Below are positions 54,223 through 63,936 of a DNA stretch of 64,000 nt, piece by piece. The DNA comes from an uncultured Eggerthellaceae bacterium (GTDB taxonomy: Bacteria; Actinomycetota; Coriobacteriia; Coriobacteriales; Eggerthellaceae), in the NCBI GenBank assembly GCA_934617065.1, contig CAKTTY010000006.1, forward strand, positions 48,384-112,383. The letters run 5' to 3'. The position numbers and the translations under genes are program-made. A model generated the notes under the pieces. That model saw nothing but the letters and a program-made list of their open reading frames with translations. It had not been told where the DNA came from and did no database searches. How positions within the stretch are numbered: position 1 is the stretch's first letter; each line of letters begins with the position of its first letter.

Positions 54223-55062
54223 ATGGCGGCTTCATTACGCATATATATTCAGGGAGATACCCCCATTCATCGTGCCGATGCGCGCGTGAAACTTGTGCTG
54301 TTATTGCTGTTTTCGGTAGGAGTGTTCTTCGTCGATACCTGGCGGGGCCTTGGCATCTATTCGCTGGCGGTTGCCGCGGTGGTTGCGGCGGGTCGTATGC
54401 CGCTGGCGCGACTGGGCGCATTGTCGCTCCCCTTGGTGGTGTTGCTTGCTTTTATTTGGGTGTGCAATGCATTCGCCTTCGATGTCGGAAGCCTTGCCGA
54501 ATCGGGGCTTAGCGGCGTTTCTGCTGGCTTTGCCGAAGGGTGGCAGCCCGTTGTGCTGGCTGGTACGTTTGGGTTCGTGCCGCAAGGATGCATGTTTGCC
54601 TTGTTCTACGCGGTTCGCGTCCTTCTTATCTTATGGGCGAGCTTCGCTGTTTCGTTTACCACTTCCGCCGAAGCGCTGACGGGCGCTTTTGCGTCGCTAA
54701 TGCGGCCTTTGCGCGCCTTTCGCGTTCCGGTTGACGATGTGGCCACCATGCTCTCCCTTGCGGTTCGGTTTATTCCCCTCACTGCAGAGGAATTGGCATT
54801 GGTCCGCAGCGCCCAAACGGCGCGCGGCGCACGGCTGGAAAGCGGCAGCATCTGGCAGCGCCTGTTCGCTTATCGTACGGTATTCATCCCCTTGGTAGTG
54901 CGCTTGTTTCGCCGTGCCGACACCTTAAGCGTTTCCATGGTGGCGCGTTGCTACGGCTGCACCCAGCGAACCAGCCTTGAGGAGCCCCATGTATGCCCGC
55001 GGCAAGCGGTTGTTTTTTTGGCATGTTCGGCTCTGTTGGTGGTGGTAGCGTGCATTCTTTAG
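54223..55062 (+). CDS. ecfT: ECF transporter transmembrane protein EcfT (CbiQ family)
   Basis: 279 residues, about five to six membrane helices. It is the scaffold that couples two ATPases to a substrate-binding S component for vitamin or metal uptake. The start MAASLRIYIQGDTPIHRADARVKL and the two coupling Ala-Arg motifs (QTARGARLE; SMVARCYG) are family hallmarks. The ATPase (EcfA) and S genes are not in this window next to it. ATG 54223 has no Shine-Dalgarno; CATACT (54211-54216) seven bases upstream suggests a leaderless mRNA. Enolase follows with its own promoter. Confidence 0.9.
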   Translation: MAASLRIYIQGDTPIHRADARVKLVLLLLFSVGVFFVDTWRGLGIYSLAVAAVVAAGRMPLARLGALSLPLVVLLAFIWVCNAFAFDVGSLAESGLSGVSAGFAEGWQPVVLAGTFGFVPQGCMFALFYAVRVLLILWASFAVSFTTSAEALTGAFASLMRPLRAFRVPVDDVATMLSLAVRFIPLTAEELALVRSAQTARGARLESGSIWQRLFAYRTVFIPLVVRLFRRADTLSVSMVARCYGCTQRTSLEEPHVCPRQAVVFLACSALLVVVACIL

Positions 55063-55112
55063 CTGTAAACGTTGCGCTTGCCTGCGCGGGGCGGGTTGAA
55101 TGCGGGGCGCAT

Positions 55113-55120
55113 GGTATCAT
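55113..55120 (+). promoter_or_regulatory. Extended -10 upstream of eno
   Basis: TGG then TATCAT (55115-55120), 40 bases before the ATG; no clear -35. Confidence 0.4.
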
Positions 55121-55132
55121 TCGAGTGTTTGA

Positions 55133-56452
<1,320 letters not shown>

Positions 56453-56472
56453 AACATCGGATTGATTATCCC

Positions 56473-56517
56473 GAAGGGCCCGCAGGCGCAAAGCTTGCGG
56501 GCCCTTCTTGTGTTTTG
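56473..56517. terminator. Terminator between eno and the DUF362 gene
   Basis: GAAGGGCCCGCA/TGCGGGCCCTTC (56473-56484, 56496-56507) with TTGTGTTTT after it. The 250 bases up to the convergent gene show nothing else. Confidence 0.85.
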
Positions 56518-56766
56518 TCCTTTAATGGACTCATCCCATATTGTGCCCTTCTCCCAGACTCAAAAATAGTTTGCTGGGGGCTCTCGTCCCAGGGCTAAAA
56601 AGCTTGCTGGGACAAGGTGCAAAAGCCACACTCTGTCGAGGCGGCTTGTAAGGGAGCGCTTGCAGACACGTCGGGTGCAGCCGTCGAGGACGTGCCTGCT
56701 GAAGCGAGTTGCCCGGGGCGCCGGCGCCTCAAGGGCCTGGGCGAAGGCATGCGCTTCTGGGGCTGC

Positions 56767-57777
56767 TTACCCTTCGAAAGGCGTTACGTGCGCAACAGCT
56801 TCAGCTTGGGTGATTTCTGTTTCGTCGTTGTCCAGGTCGAGCAGACGATACTTCCAGTTGCCCATGCCCAGCTCGTGCATATACGAGAGCTGACGTAGGC
56901 CATGGCGCGTTTCGATTCGTTCGACAAGATCGTGGTTGTTGCAGAGTTCCGCTTCGGTCATGGCGTATACCAGATCGACGCAGGCAGAGTCGATGGCGCA
57001 GATGTCGGTCGATGCCAAAATTCCCACATTCGGTGTGACAACCGGCATAGCACCCGTGCCTTCGCAGTCGCAGGACACCGACATATTGCGCATAACATTG
57101 ACGTACACAATGTTGTCCCCGAAGAAGTCGATGGTTGCCTTGGTAGATTCGGTTATGCGTTCCATCAGCTCTTCTTCGGCAATGGACCACAGATTGTCAG
57201 AGCCAGGCACGGTGTGGATTTCTCCTTTGCCGATGCGGCCGTCGGCGCAGCCAATGCCCAGGTTCTTGTTTGATCCGCCGAAGCCGCCCATGGTGTGGCC
57301 CTTGAAGTGGGTAAGCGTGAGCATCGAGTCGTAGTTCAGCATATGGGTGCCCACGTGCATTTCATCGAACCACTTGCCGCCGGCAACGGGCAGGGTAGCA
57401 ACACCTTCTTCGTCCATGATGTCTACCGGGCAGAACGTCCAGCCGTTGTGGGCGATGGTTTCGCGATGCTGTTCGGTGGTGTAGCGGTCGCCTTCGTAAT
57501 AGGTGTTGGTTTCGACGATGGTGGCATCGGGTAGGTCTTGCTGAACAAGCTCCTTGACCCAGTCGAAAGGGATGATGTTGGGGCCGTCTTTTTCGCCAGT
57601 GTGCAACTTGATAGCAATCTTGCCGCTAAGCCGCGGAGCAACTTTGGCAACCGCACGGCGCAGGCCTTCAGGTGAAAGATCGCGCGTGAAGAACACATCG
57701 GAAGTTGCGCCATCACGCTGGTCAAACGGCACACGAATGTTGCCGTTGGTTGGTGCTTGCGGGTTTGCTTTGGTCAT
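56767..57777 (-). CDS. DUF362 domain protein
   Basis: 336 residues. DUF362 proteins are of uncertain function; some carry ferredoxin domains, which this one lacks. Recognisable segments are GKIAIKLHTGEKDGPNIIPFDWVKELV near the N-terminus, LTLTHFKGHTMGGFGGSNKNLGIGCADGRIGKGEIH in the middle, and the Asp/Cys-containing VGILASTDICAIDSACVDLVYAM. No signal peptide. The start at 57777 has TGAGGAG upstream. It stands alone, convergent with eno. Confidence 0.88.
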   Translation of the reverse strand: MTKANPQAPTNGNIRVPFDQRDGATSDVFFTRDLSPEGLRRAVAKVAPRLSGKIAIKLHTGEKDGPNIIPFDWVKELVQQDLPDATIVETNTYYEGDRYTTEQHRETIAHNGWTFCPVDIMDEEGVATLPVAGGKWFDEMHVGTHMLNYDSMLTLTHFKGHTMGGFGGSNKNLGIGCADGRIGKGEIHTVPGSDNLWSIAEEELMERITESTKATIDFFGDNIVYVNVMRNMSVSCDCEGTGAMPVVTPNVGILASTDICAIDSACVDLVYAMTEAELCNNHDLVERIETRHGLRQLSYMHELGMGNWKYRLLDLDNDETEITQAEAVAHVTPFEG

Positions 57778-57852
57778 AGCGGCTCCTCAGAACGGAGTTT
57801 TTTCTTTTTCACTATGGTATCGCAACGAGTTATTTAAGTGACGCAACGTTTC

Positions 57853-58464
57853 TTAAAATATGAAGCGAAGAACAACGACGAACGCGGCGCCAAAGATTGC
57901 GCTGAGCGTCACCAAAAGCATATCGTGCGCGGATTTATGTTTGCGTACGAAGGCATTGTATCGCGAGGTGCGGTTGGGCTCTTCGCCTGCGCAGAACGCC
58001 AGGATTTCCTGGTAGGTAAGGATATTATTTCGGACTTTTGTCTTGTTTACGGCAAAGCTAAGCCCAAGAGCAGTGGCGAAAGTTGCCAAGAAAACGAGCA
58101 GGCAGGCAAAGCCCGATGCGGTGTTTTTCTCAATAAAGCTGTCAAGCGCAAAGAACAAGGCGACTATCGCAATAACGGTTAGCATCATTTCGGCGACATA
58201 CATCCAAATAAGGCTGTGGTCTGCTTTGCGGACGGATTCTTCCATGGTTTCCACGTCTCCTTTTATCAGTTCGTCGATAGAGATATCGAAGGCAACACTG
58301 AGCAAAAGCAGACTCTGAACATCGGGGTACGTGCGTGCTGTTTCCCAATTCGAAATGGTCTGGCGGGAAACGTAGATTTTTTCCGCCAGCGCTTCTTGGG
58401 AAATGCCCAGTGCTTGGCGGTGCTTCTTTATCTGTCCGGCTAGTTCCATTTCTGTGGCATCCAC
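57853..58464 (-). CDS. XRE-family transcriptional regulator with C-terminal membrane domain
   Basis: 203 residues. Residues 8-62 are a Cro/C1 helix-turn-helix (GQIKKHRQALGISQEALAEKIYVSRQTISNWETARTYPDVQSLLLLSVAF), followed by ISIDELIKGD. Three membrane helices follow (VAEMMLTVIAIVALFFAL, GFACLLVFLATFATALGL, MLLVTLSAIFGAAFVVVLRF). Membrane-bound XRE regulators of this layout often control adjacent transporter or peptide genes, but none is adjacent here. GTG start at 58464 with AAGGAGC upstream. Confidence 0.9.
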   Translation of the reverse strand: MDATEMELAGQIKKHRQALGISQEALAEKIYVSRQTISNWETARTYPDVQSLLLLSVAFDISIDELIKGDVETMEESVRKADHSLIWMYVAEMMLTVIAIVALFFALDSFIEKNTASGFACLLVFLATFATALGLSFAVNKTKVRNNILTYQEILAFCAGEEPNRTSRYNAFVRKHKSAHDMLLVTLSAIFGAAFVVVLRFIF

Positions 58465-58618
58465 TTATTGCTCCTTGCTCGCATACGCAAGCCTGAGCTT
58501 GCCTTCGTATTCCAGGATGACGTGCTCTGAAAAACTCTACCACCCAACGATTTCGACATGGCGCATTATTGTTGGATTGATTGGTGCCAAAAACCTTTAT
58601 CAAATCAATGATCAGCGG

Positions 58619-59548
58619 TTATTCAAAAGTGGCATGATAGATTTCGTCTTGTTTCTGGGCGAAGTTGAAGGGTGTGGGGGAAAGGCGTTTCCCCAGTCTT
58701 TTCGATGCTATTGTTGCAAGGTTAAATAGTTGGCCCCTGCTGAAAACCTGGTTTTTCGTGACGGAGACAACATGAATCCCTGCCTTTTCCAGGGTTGATC
58801 TTCTGCTTGAATCAAGGTGAAGCTTGCTTGTGTCCGAATGGAAGGTGTCGCTGTCGTATTCGAGTGCGAACTGCTGGTCGGGCCAGCATAAATCATATCG
58901 ACGTATCGCGATGCTTCCCTCGTTGGTCTCAATAGGGTAGTTAAGCTCCGGGCGGGGCAAGCCAAACCCGCCCAACGAAGGAGGAAGGCAAAGAAGCATC
59001 GAAAGCAAGCTTTCCATTGGAGAGGCGGATCCTTTTACAAGGTAACTCGATGCTCGTTTCGCCGCCTTGACCCCGTGAATTCCTTCGCATTTCTCGAGAT
59101 AACGTTCGATGAGCTGGGGGTTGCTGCGCGGATCTCTTCGGAGAAAGCCGCTGCTGGATTGAGCGCTAAGTCCGTAAGAACCGCAAAGCTCATATCCGAC
59201 AGTGATGAGCTGTACCAAGCTTAGTTCTTTTCCGAGCTGCAGAAACGTTGCTTCTGGCGTGCTTACGTATAAGTCCTGCGCGATCTTGTAGAACGAACGG
59301 GAGGGATGTTTCCCCGACCAAATGCGAGGAGAGAGGTTTTGCGACTTTCTCATGTTTGCTTTGCAAGAAACCAAAATCGACACAGGCTTTTCGTCGATGC
59401 CGAATTTCCAGAGGATGCCAGTATCCATTTGGGAGTAATAAGGGGAGTTGTTTTCTTGTGGCGCTGCCTGTGAAATGGGTTGCGCCCAATTTCTATCATG
59501 GGTTCGCCAATATGTCAGGGCGGTTTTATGTCCGATGAAAATTGCCAT
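58619..59548 (-). CDS. Unknown protein with DUF559/Vsr-like endonuclease-type C-terminus
   Basis: 309 residues. The C-terminal 100 residues (RRYDLCWPDQQFALEYDSDTFHSD, then RRSTLEKAGIHVVSVTKNQV) look like the DUF559/very-short-patch-repair PD-(D/E)xK fold: Asp, then Glu-Tyr-Asp on adjacent strands. The N-terminal part (HKTALTYWRTHDRN; LGKELSLVQLITVGYELCGSYGL) resembles the helical N-domain of AbiEi-like proteins, without a clear match. No partner toxin or antitoxin gene is adjacent. The ATG at 59548 has no Shine-Dalgarno; a CATATT-like -10 lies about seven bases upstream. Nuclease activity is inference. Confidence 0.75.
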   Translation of the reverse strand: MAIFIGHKTALTYWRTHDRNWAQPISQAAPQENNSPYYSQMDTGILWKFGIDEKPVSILVSCKANMRKSQNLSPRIWSGKHPSRSFYKIAQDLYVSTPEATFLQLGKELSLVQLITVGYELCGSYGLSAQSSSGFLRRDPRSNPQLIERYLEKCEGIHGVKAAKRASSYLVKGSASPMESLLSMLLCLPPSLGGFGLPRPELNYPIETNEGSIAIRRYDLCWPDQQFALEYDSDTFHSDTSKLHLDSSRRSTLEKAGIHVVSVTKNQVFSRGQLFNLATIASKRLGKRLSPTPFNFAQKQDEIYHATFE

Positions 59549-59691
59549 GTTGGGAAATATGACAGACGTTTCTTAATTTCATGAGAAAGCGGTGTGAAGG
59601 ATATCGAAATCAATCGCCAGCGTTGCCTTTGCGTGCCAGCTGTTCACGTTGTTTCATGGCGCTGAATCCAATAGTGCCGTTTCGGAAGCGT

Positions 59692-59876
59692 AAAAACAAA
59701 AATCTCGCCCTTTCTGCAACTTTTTTGCGATTAGGGGCTGCTGCGATTTCTTTAAATACTGATATTGGCTCAAAAGTGCAGCAAATTAACTGTTGGGAGG
59801 CTTTTTTCCGTCTTTTGCGGGTGGGCGAGGATTGCCAATCGAAAAAAAGTTGCAGAAAGGGCGAGATTTTTGTTTT
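59692..59876 (+). repeat. MITE-like 185-bp repeat element, copy D
   Basis: AAAAACAAAAATCTCGCCC...TGCAACTTTTTTGCGATT at the left and the inverse at the right (one mismatch, AATCGAAAAAAAGTTGCA). The most diverged interior (CAAAAGTGCAG), oriented as copy A. The tail ACGAGCGGATCGCTGCAACAGGGC follows on the right. Confidence 0.85.
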
Positions 59877-59879
59877 CAA

Positions 59880-60110
59880 AACGAGCGGATCGCTGCAACA
59901 GGGCGGTTGCAGCAGCCGGCGGTGCTGAAACAGGAAGCTTGCCGCAGCTGGCAGTGCCGCGGCGAAGGAGGTGCCGCAGCTGGCGGTGCTGCAATGAGGG
60001 GCTGCCTCAGCGGGGCGATTTCTGCAGCTGGCAGTGCCGCAACGGGAGTGTGCCGCAGCGGGCAGGTGTCGTGGTGGGAGGGTTGGCGCAATGGGTCGTA
60101 TCTTGCGGAG
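59880..60110. repeat. Short GC-rich repeats beside element D
   Basis: Variants of GCCGCAGCTGGCAGTGCCGCAACGG recur at least four times between 59938 and 60060, continuing the tail of element D. Non-coding up to the alr promoter. Confidence 0.5.
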
Positions 60111-60266
60111 ATCATGCGAAGCCCTCTTGCGGCAGCGGTGCAGAACGAAGGGCAGTATTGCTGTGCGGCTGAGCGATCCCGCCCCGCCGCCCCGGTCGGT
60201 CTGCGCCAGGATGGCACCGATAGGGTCTATATAGCGCGATTGCTGCAAGCCCCTTGCGTAGCGAGG

Positions 60267-60272
60267 TATACT
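60267..60272 (+). promoter_or_regulatory. -10-like hexamer of the alr operon
   Basis: TATACT, 36 bases before the GTG start; no well-spaced -35 found. Confidence 0.35.
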
Positions 60273-60307
60273 CTTCTTTATCCTATACAACGAAAGAAGG
60301 GCTCTTC

Positions 60308-61606
60308 GTGCAAGACCTACCTAATGGCTTTACTGGCTTTGCGAACAAAGCCAAAGAGCAGAATACCAATCCGCTTGATGCTCTCCTTCGCGCCGAACAT
60401 AAAGAGCCGAAGGAAGCCGACACTCCGACGCCTACGCTCTCCAAAGAAGAAGTGCAGGCAATCGCTGAATACGATAGGCGCTGGTCGTGGGTAGAGGTTG
60501 ATCGAAGCGCTATCCAGTACAACGTGCTTCAGACCAAAAAGCAGCTGGGTAGCAGCTGTCGTCTTCTTGCCGTCGTTAAGGCCGATGCATATGGCCATGG
60601 TGCCGTTGAGGTTGCCAAGGCTGCAACTGCCGCGGGCGCATCTTACCTGGGCGTTGCTACGGTCAATGAAGGAATCGAGTTGCGCAACGCTGGTTTGCGC
60701 GAGCCCATCCTGATGCTGGCAGAACCTCCTGCCCAGGCCATCCCGCTGCTCCTGTACTACAACATCATGCCCGCGGTATACACGTCCGAATTCGCTATTG
60801 CCTATGCGGAAGCTGCTGATGCTCAGGGTTTGAAGGCTCCGTATCATCTGGCCATCAACTCTGGCATGAATCGCATTGGTGTCCATTACGACAGTGCGGT
60901 GGAATTCCTCCATCAGGTTAGCTTCCATCGCGCCCTGGAGCTGAAGGGCTGCTTCACTCATTTCGCTACGGCGGATAGCTTGGAAACGCTCGATTTCCAG
61001 ATCCAGATCAAGCGCTTTGTCGAAGCCATGCGTTCCATCGAGGCGGCGGGCTTCGATCCTGGCATCGTCCATTGTGACAACTCTGCGGCAACGTATCGTT
61101 TCCCGAAGACGCATTTCGACATGTGCCGTTTGGGCATTTCCATGTACGGCTATCAGGCTGCGCCCGATACGCACAAGCTCATCGACTTGCGCCCCGCTAT
61201 GAGCGTGCATGCGCGCATCACCAACGTTATGACGGTGCCCATGAGCGAAGGCGTGAGCTATGGCATGAACTACCGCAGCCCCGGCAGCGTGAAAATCTGC
61301 ACAGTTCCCATTGGATACGCTGATGGCCTGATCCGTTTGCTTTCGGGCAAGATCGACTTTGCCTTCAATGATCGTGCGGTGCATCAGGTGGGCAACATCT
61401 GCATGGATCAGTGCATGTTCGAAGTTGATCTCCGCTCGCGCGTTTCGGCCCCCACGCTCGATCCGCACATCGGCGACGAAGTAATCATCGCTGGTCCTCA
61501 TCCTGCGGTAGACTGCTCCATCACCACCATGGCGAAGCGCGCGGCCACCATCGAGCACGAGGTAACCATCGGCTTCTCGCACCGTATGCCGCGTTATTAC
61601 CGTTAG
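60308..61606 (+). CDS. alr: Alanine racemase
   Basis: 432 residues, PLP-dependent, making D-alanine for peptidoglycan. Lys91 in VVKADAYGHG binds PLP. Tyr318 in SYGMNYRS is the opposite-face catalytic base. Other blocks are NSGMNRIGV and VHCDNSAATYRFP; GNICMDQCMFEVD is the C-terminal motif. An unusual N-terminal extension of about 50 residues, Pro/Thr/Glu-rich, precedes the catalytic barrel. GTG start 60308 is supported by GAAGGG. First gene of a likely operon with the next three. Confidence 0.95.
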   Translation: MQDLPNGFTGFANKAKEQNTNPLDALLRAEHKEPKEADTPTPTLSKEEVQAIAEYDRRWSWVEVDRSAIQYNVLQTKKQLGSSCRLLAVVKADAYGHGAVEVAKAATAAGASYLGVATVNEGIELRNAGLREPILMLAEPPAQAIPLLLYYNIMPAVYTSEFAIAYAEAADAQGLKAPYHLAINSGMNRIGVHYDSAVEFLHQVSFHRALELKGCFTHFATADSLETLDFQIQIKRFVEAMRSIEAAGFDPGIVHCDNSAATYRFPKTHFDMCRLGISMYGYQAAPDTHKLIDLRPAMSVHARITNVMTVPMSEGVSYGMNYRSPGSVKICTVPIGYADGLIRLLSGKIDFAFNDRAVHQVGNICMDQCMFEVDLRSRVSAPTLDPHIGDEVIIAGPHPAVDCSITTMAKRAATIEHEVTIGFSHRMPRYYR

Positions 61607-61614
61607 GCGGCACC

Positions 61615-62190
61615 ATGAAGATCGAAGCGGTTCCTCTCGACGAGCTTTCCCAGCAAGTGGCGGCGTGTCGTGCCTGCAGCTTGTGCGAAGGCCGAACCAA
61701 TACGGTGTTCGGCGAAGGGGATCCGCGTGCGGGCATTATGCTTATCGGCGAAGCGCCTGGAAGAAATGAGGATTTGCAGGGGCGTCCCTTTGTGGGCGCC
61801 GCTGGCAAATTGCTCGATGAGCTTTTGTGGCATGCTCATCTTCGTCGCGAAGAGGTGTTCATTGCCAACGTGTTGAAATGCCGGCCGCCGTCGAATCGCA
61901 ATCCTTCAGCGTCGGAAATCGAGGCGTGTGCGCCTTTTTTGCGCACGCAAGTGCAGACAATCAGTCCGTGGCTGCTCATAACCATGGGCAATTTTGCCAC
62001 GCAGTTCATCCTGAAAACCGACATGGGGGTGAGTCATTTGCGTGGCACGGTGCGGCAAACCGGGCGCTTTTTGGTGGCGCCGGTATATCATCCCGCCGCA
62101 GCTCTTCATGACCCCACACGCATGGAAACGCTCGTGGCCGATTTCGAGCGAATCGGCCGCTTTGTGCATGATAGAATGACCCAGGAATAA
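61615..62190 (+). CDS. Family 4 uracil-DNA glycosylase (Fe-S type)
   Basis: 191 residues; removes uracil from DNA. The four cluster cysteines are at 18, 21, 89 and 105 (AACRACSLCEGRT; KCRPPSNRNP; EAC), with spacing as in the Thermus family 4 enzyme. The catalytic motif GEAPGRNED is near residue 43 and HPAAALHDP near the C-terminus. It begins 8 bases after alr, so translation is probably coupled. Confidence 0.94.
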   Translation: MKIEAVPLDELSQQVAACRACSLCEGRTNTVFGEGDPRAGIMLIGEAPGRNEDLQGRPFVGAAGKLLDELLWHAHLRREEVFIANVLKCRPPSNRNPSASEIEACAPFLRTQVQTISPWLLITMGNFATQFILKTDMGVSHLRGTVRQTGRFLVAPVYHPAAALHDPTRMETLVADFERIGRFVHDRMTQE

Positions 62191-62242
62191 AGCAGAAACG
62201 GGGCTCGCAGCTGCGGGCCCCGGCAAATGTAAGGAGAAAAGT

Positions 62243-62473
62243 ATGGTAGAGAAGTCCGATGTAGCTGCAGTACTCGAGCTCATTCGCCCCTCCCTCCAGG
62301 CAGACGGCGGCGACGTTCAGCTGGTAGACGTTGACGAAGAAGGCGTAGTTACCGTTGAGCTTCAGGGCGCTTGCAAGGGCTGCCCCATGTCCCAGATGAC
62401 GCTCGCCCATGGCGTTGAGCGCGTTTTGAAGGATCGCGTTCCTGGCGTAACCCGCGTAGTACCCGCATCCTAA
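62243..62473 (+). CDS. NifU C-terminal-domain (Nfu-type) Fe-S scaffold
   Basis: 76 residues consisting only of the Nfu domain: VLELIRPSLQADGGDVQLVDVDEEG and the cluster-binding CKGCP. Carries a 4Fe-4S cluster to apoproteins. AAGGAG precedes the ATG. Next to the Fe-S glycosylase and a cysteine-rich protein, so a local role in cluster supply is plausible. Confidence 0.93.
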   Translation: MVEKSDVAAVLELIRPSLQADGGDVQLVDVDEEGVVTVELQGACKGCPMSQMTLAHGVERVLKDRVPGVTRVVPAS

Positions 62474-62483
62474 GGAGCGCGCT

Positions 62484-62729
62484 ATGCATTGCTGGGAACT
62501 TCGCGGTTGCGACGACGAAATGCAGTCGCGCTGCCCTCATAACGTACCCGGTGAGCCGTGTCCGGCGGACTGCCATTTTGCAGCCTGCGAACGTCCGACC
62601 CACAAGGTAACCTCGAACCTTGATTTGCTGTTCAGGTGCGACATCGACAGGGAGCAAAGCGTGAAGGACATCTGCCGTTTCTGCGAGTTCTTCCTAAGCA
62701 ATGCGCCTTCGACGAACGCCGAAAAGTAA
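62484..62729 (+). CDS. Cysteine-rich CW-type small protein
   Basis: 81 residues with nine cysteines: MHCWELRGC, RCPHN, PCPADCHFAAC, FRC and CRFCEFF. The initial CW and Cys spacing resemble two-CW domain proteins of anaerobes, function unknown. Probably binds metal or Fe-S. AAGGAGC precedes ATG 62484, 10 bases after the Nfu gene; last gene of the unit. Confidence 0.8.
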   Translation: MHCWELRGCDDEMQSRCPHNVPGEPCPADCHFAACERPTHKVTSNLDLLFRCDIDREQSVKDICRFCEFFLSNAPSTNAEK

Positions 62730-62733
62730 TGCA

Positions 62734-62764
62734 AAAGCCGCCTTCCGGGGCGGCTTTCTTTTTG
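62734..62764 (+). terminator. Rho-independent terminator of the alr operon
   Basis: AAAGCCGCC/GGCGGCTTT (62734-62742, 62749-62757) followed by CTTTTTG. The 260 bases to lgt show nothing further. Confidence 0.88.
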
Positions 62765-63025
62765 TGGTCGACTGCCGTAGCAAAAGATGCCGAAGGTGGC
62801 GTTGGCGTGGTGGCTTTCCTGTTTCGGCAACCTACTCGTGGCTTGCATGCCAAGGTGTGCTAGGGTAATCGCCAGTAAAACGAAAGAGCATTCCGCGTTC
62901 AGCGGGCGGACGAGATACGGCGTTGCGGCCTTTTGGATTGCATGCCTCCATCGGCCTTTCTGGTGGGATCGCGGTAGCGCTAGAACGTAGAAGACGGTTG
63001 CCTGTTAGGGCAGCGAAAGGGATAC

Positions 63026-63847
63026 ATGCTGAACAACCTTTACCAGAGCCTTGATCCTATAGCTTTCACCATCGGCCCCTTTTCGGCTCGTTGGTACGGA
63101 CTCGCTTATGTGGCGGGTTTCATGTGCGTTATCGCCATCATGTATGCGGTGGGGAAGCGTTGGAAGATGCGTTTCGATTTCGATTCGCTGTGCACCATTA
63201 TGCTGTGCGCTATGATTGGCGTTATTGTGGGTGGTCGCTTGGGCTATGTGCTGTTCTATAACTGGGATATGTATGCCGCAAACCCGTTGGCCATCCTTGA
63301 GTTCTCGCGCGGGGGGATGAGCTTCCATGGCGGCTTTATCGGTGCGCTCGTGGCGGGCATCGTGGCGGCGCGTATGGTGCGCATGCCCTACCTTTCCCTT
63401 GTCGATCTGGCAATAATCGGTGTCCCCATCGGCCTTTTCTTCGGCCGTTGCGCAAACTTCGTGAACGGTGAATTGTGGGGCGCGCCAACCGATCTTCCCT
63501 GGGGCGTAGCGTTCGGTGGCTCTGCCGGTATGGAGCTGCGTCATCCCAGCCAGCTGTACGAAGCCTTGCTGGAAGGTGTGCTGCTGTTTGCCATTTTGTT
63601 CGTGATGTCGCGTAAGCGTCCGCCGTTTTCGCGTGGCACATATTTCGGCGTGTTCATGGTAGGGTATGGCATCTGCCGCTTCCTTATTGAATTCGTGCGT
63701 CAGCCCGATGCTCAGCTTGGCTATTTGTGGGGCGGATGGCTCACTATGGGGCAGGTGCTTTCGGTGCCGCTTGTTGTGGCGGGCATAGCACTTTTGGTGT
63801 ATGCGCTGAAGACCAAGCATCCTCAAGAAGGCCCCTGTTTGTCATAA
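63026..63847 (+). CDS. lgt: Prolipoprotein diacylglyceryl transferase
   Basis: 273 residues, seven membrane helices. It transfers diacylglycerol from phosphatidylglycerol to the lipobox cysteine of prelipoproteins. Lgt signature blocks are GGRLGYVLFYN, GGMSFHGG with catalytic His, and GRCANFVNGELWG. ATG 63026 follows GAAAGGG. Terminal gene of the window. Confidence 0.96.
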   Translation: MLNNLYQSLDPIAFTIGPFSARWYGLAYVAGFMCVIAIMYAVGKRWKMRFDFDSLCTIMLCAMIGVIVGGRLGYVLFYNWDMYAANPLAILEFSRGGMSFHGGFIGALVAGIVAARMVRMPYLSLVDLAIIGVPIGLFFGRCANFVNGELWGAPTDLPWGVAFGGSAGMELRHPSQLYEALLEGVLLFAILFVMSRKRPPFSRGTYFGVFMVGYGICRFLIEFVRQPDAQLGYLWGGWLTMGQVLSVPLVVAGIALLVYALKTKHPQEGPCLS

Positions 63848-63936
63848 GGAGATTGGGCGCGGGCGCTGCCTGCCGCAGAAAGATGGGAGGGCGCTGCCCT
63901 CCAGAAATAACAAGCACATGCATGCTTTCAAAGCGG

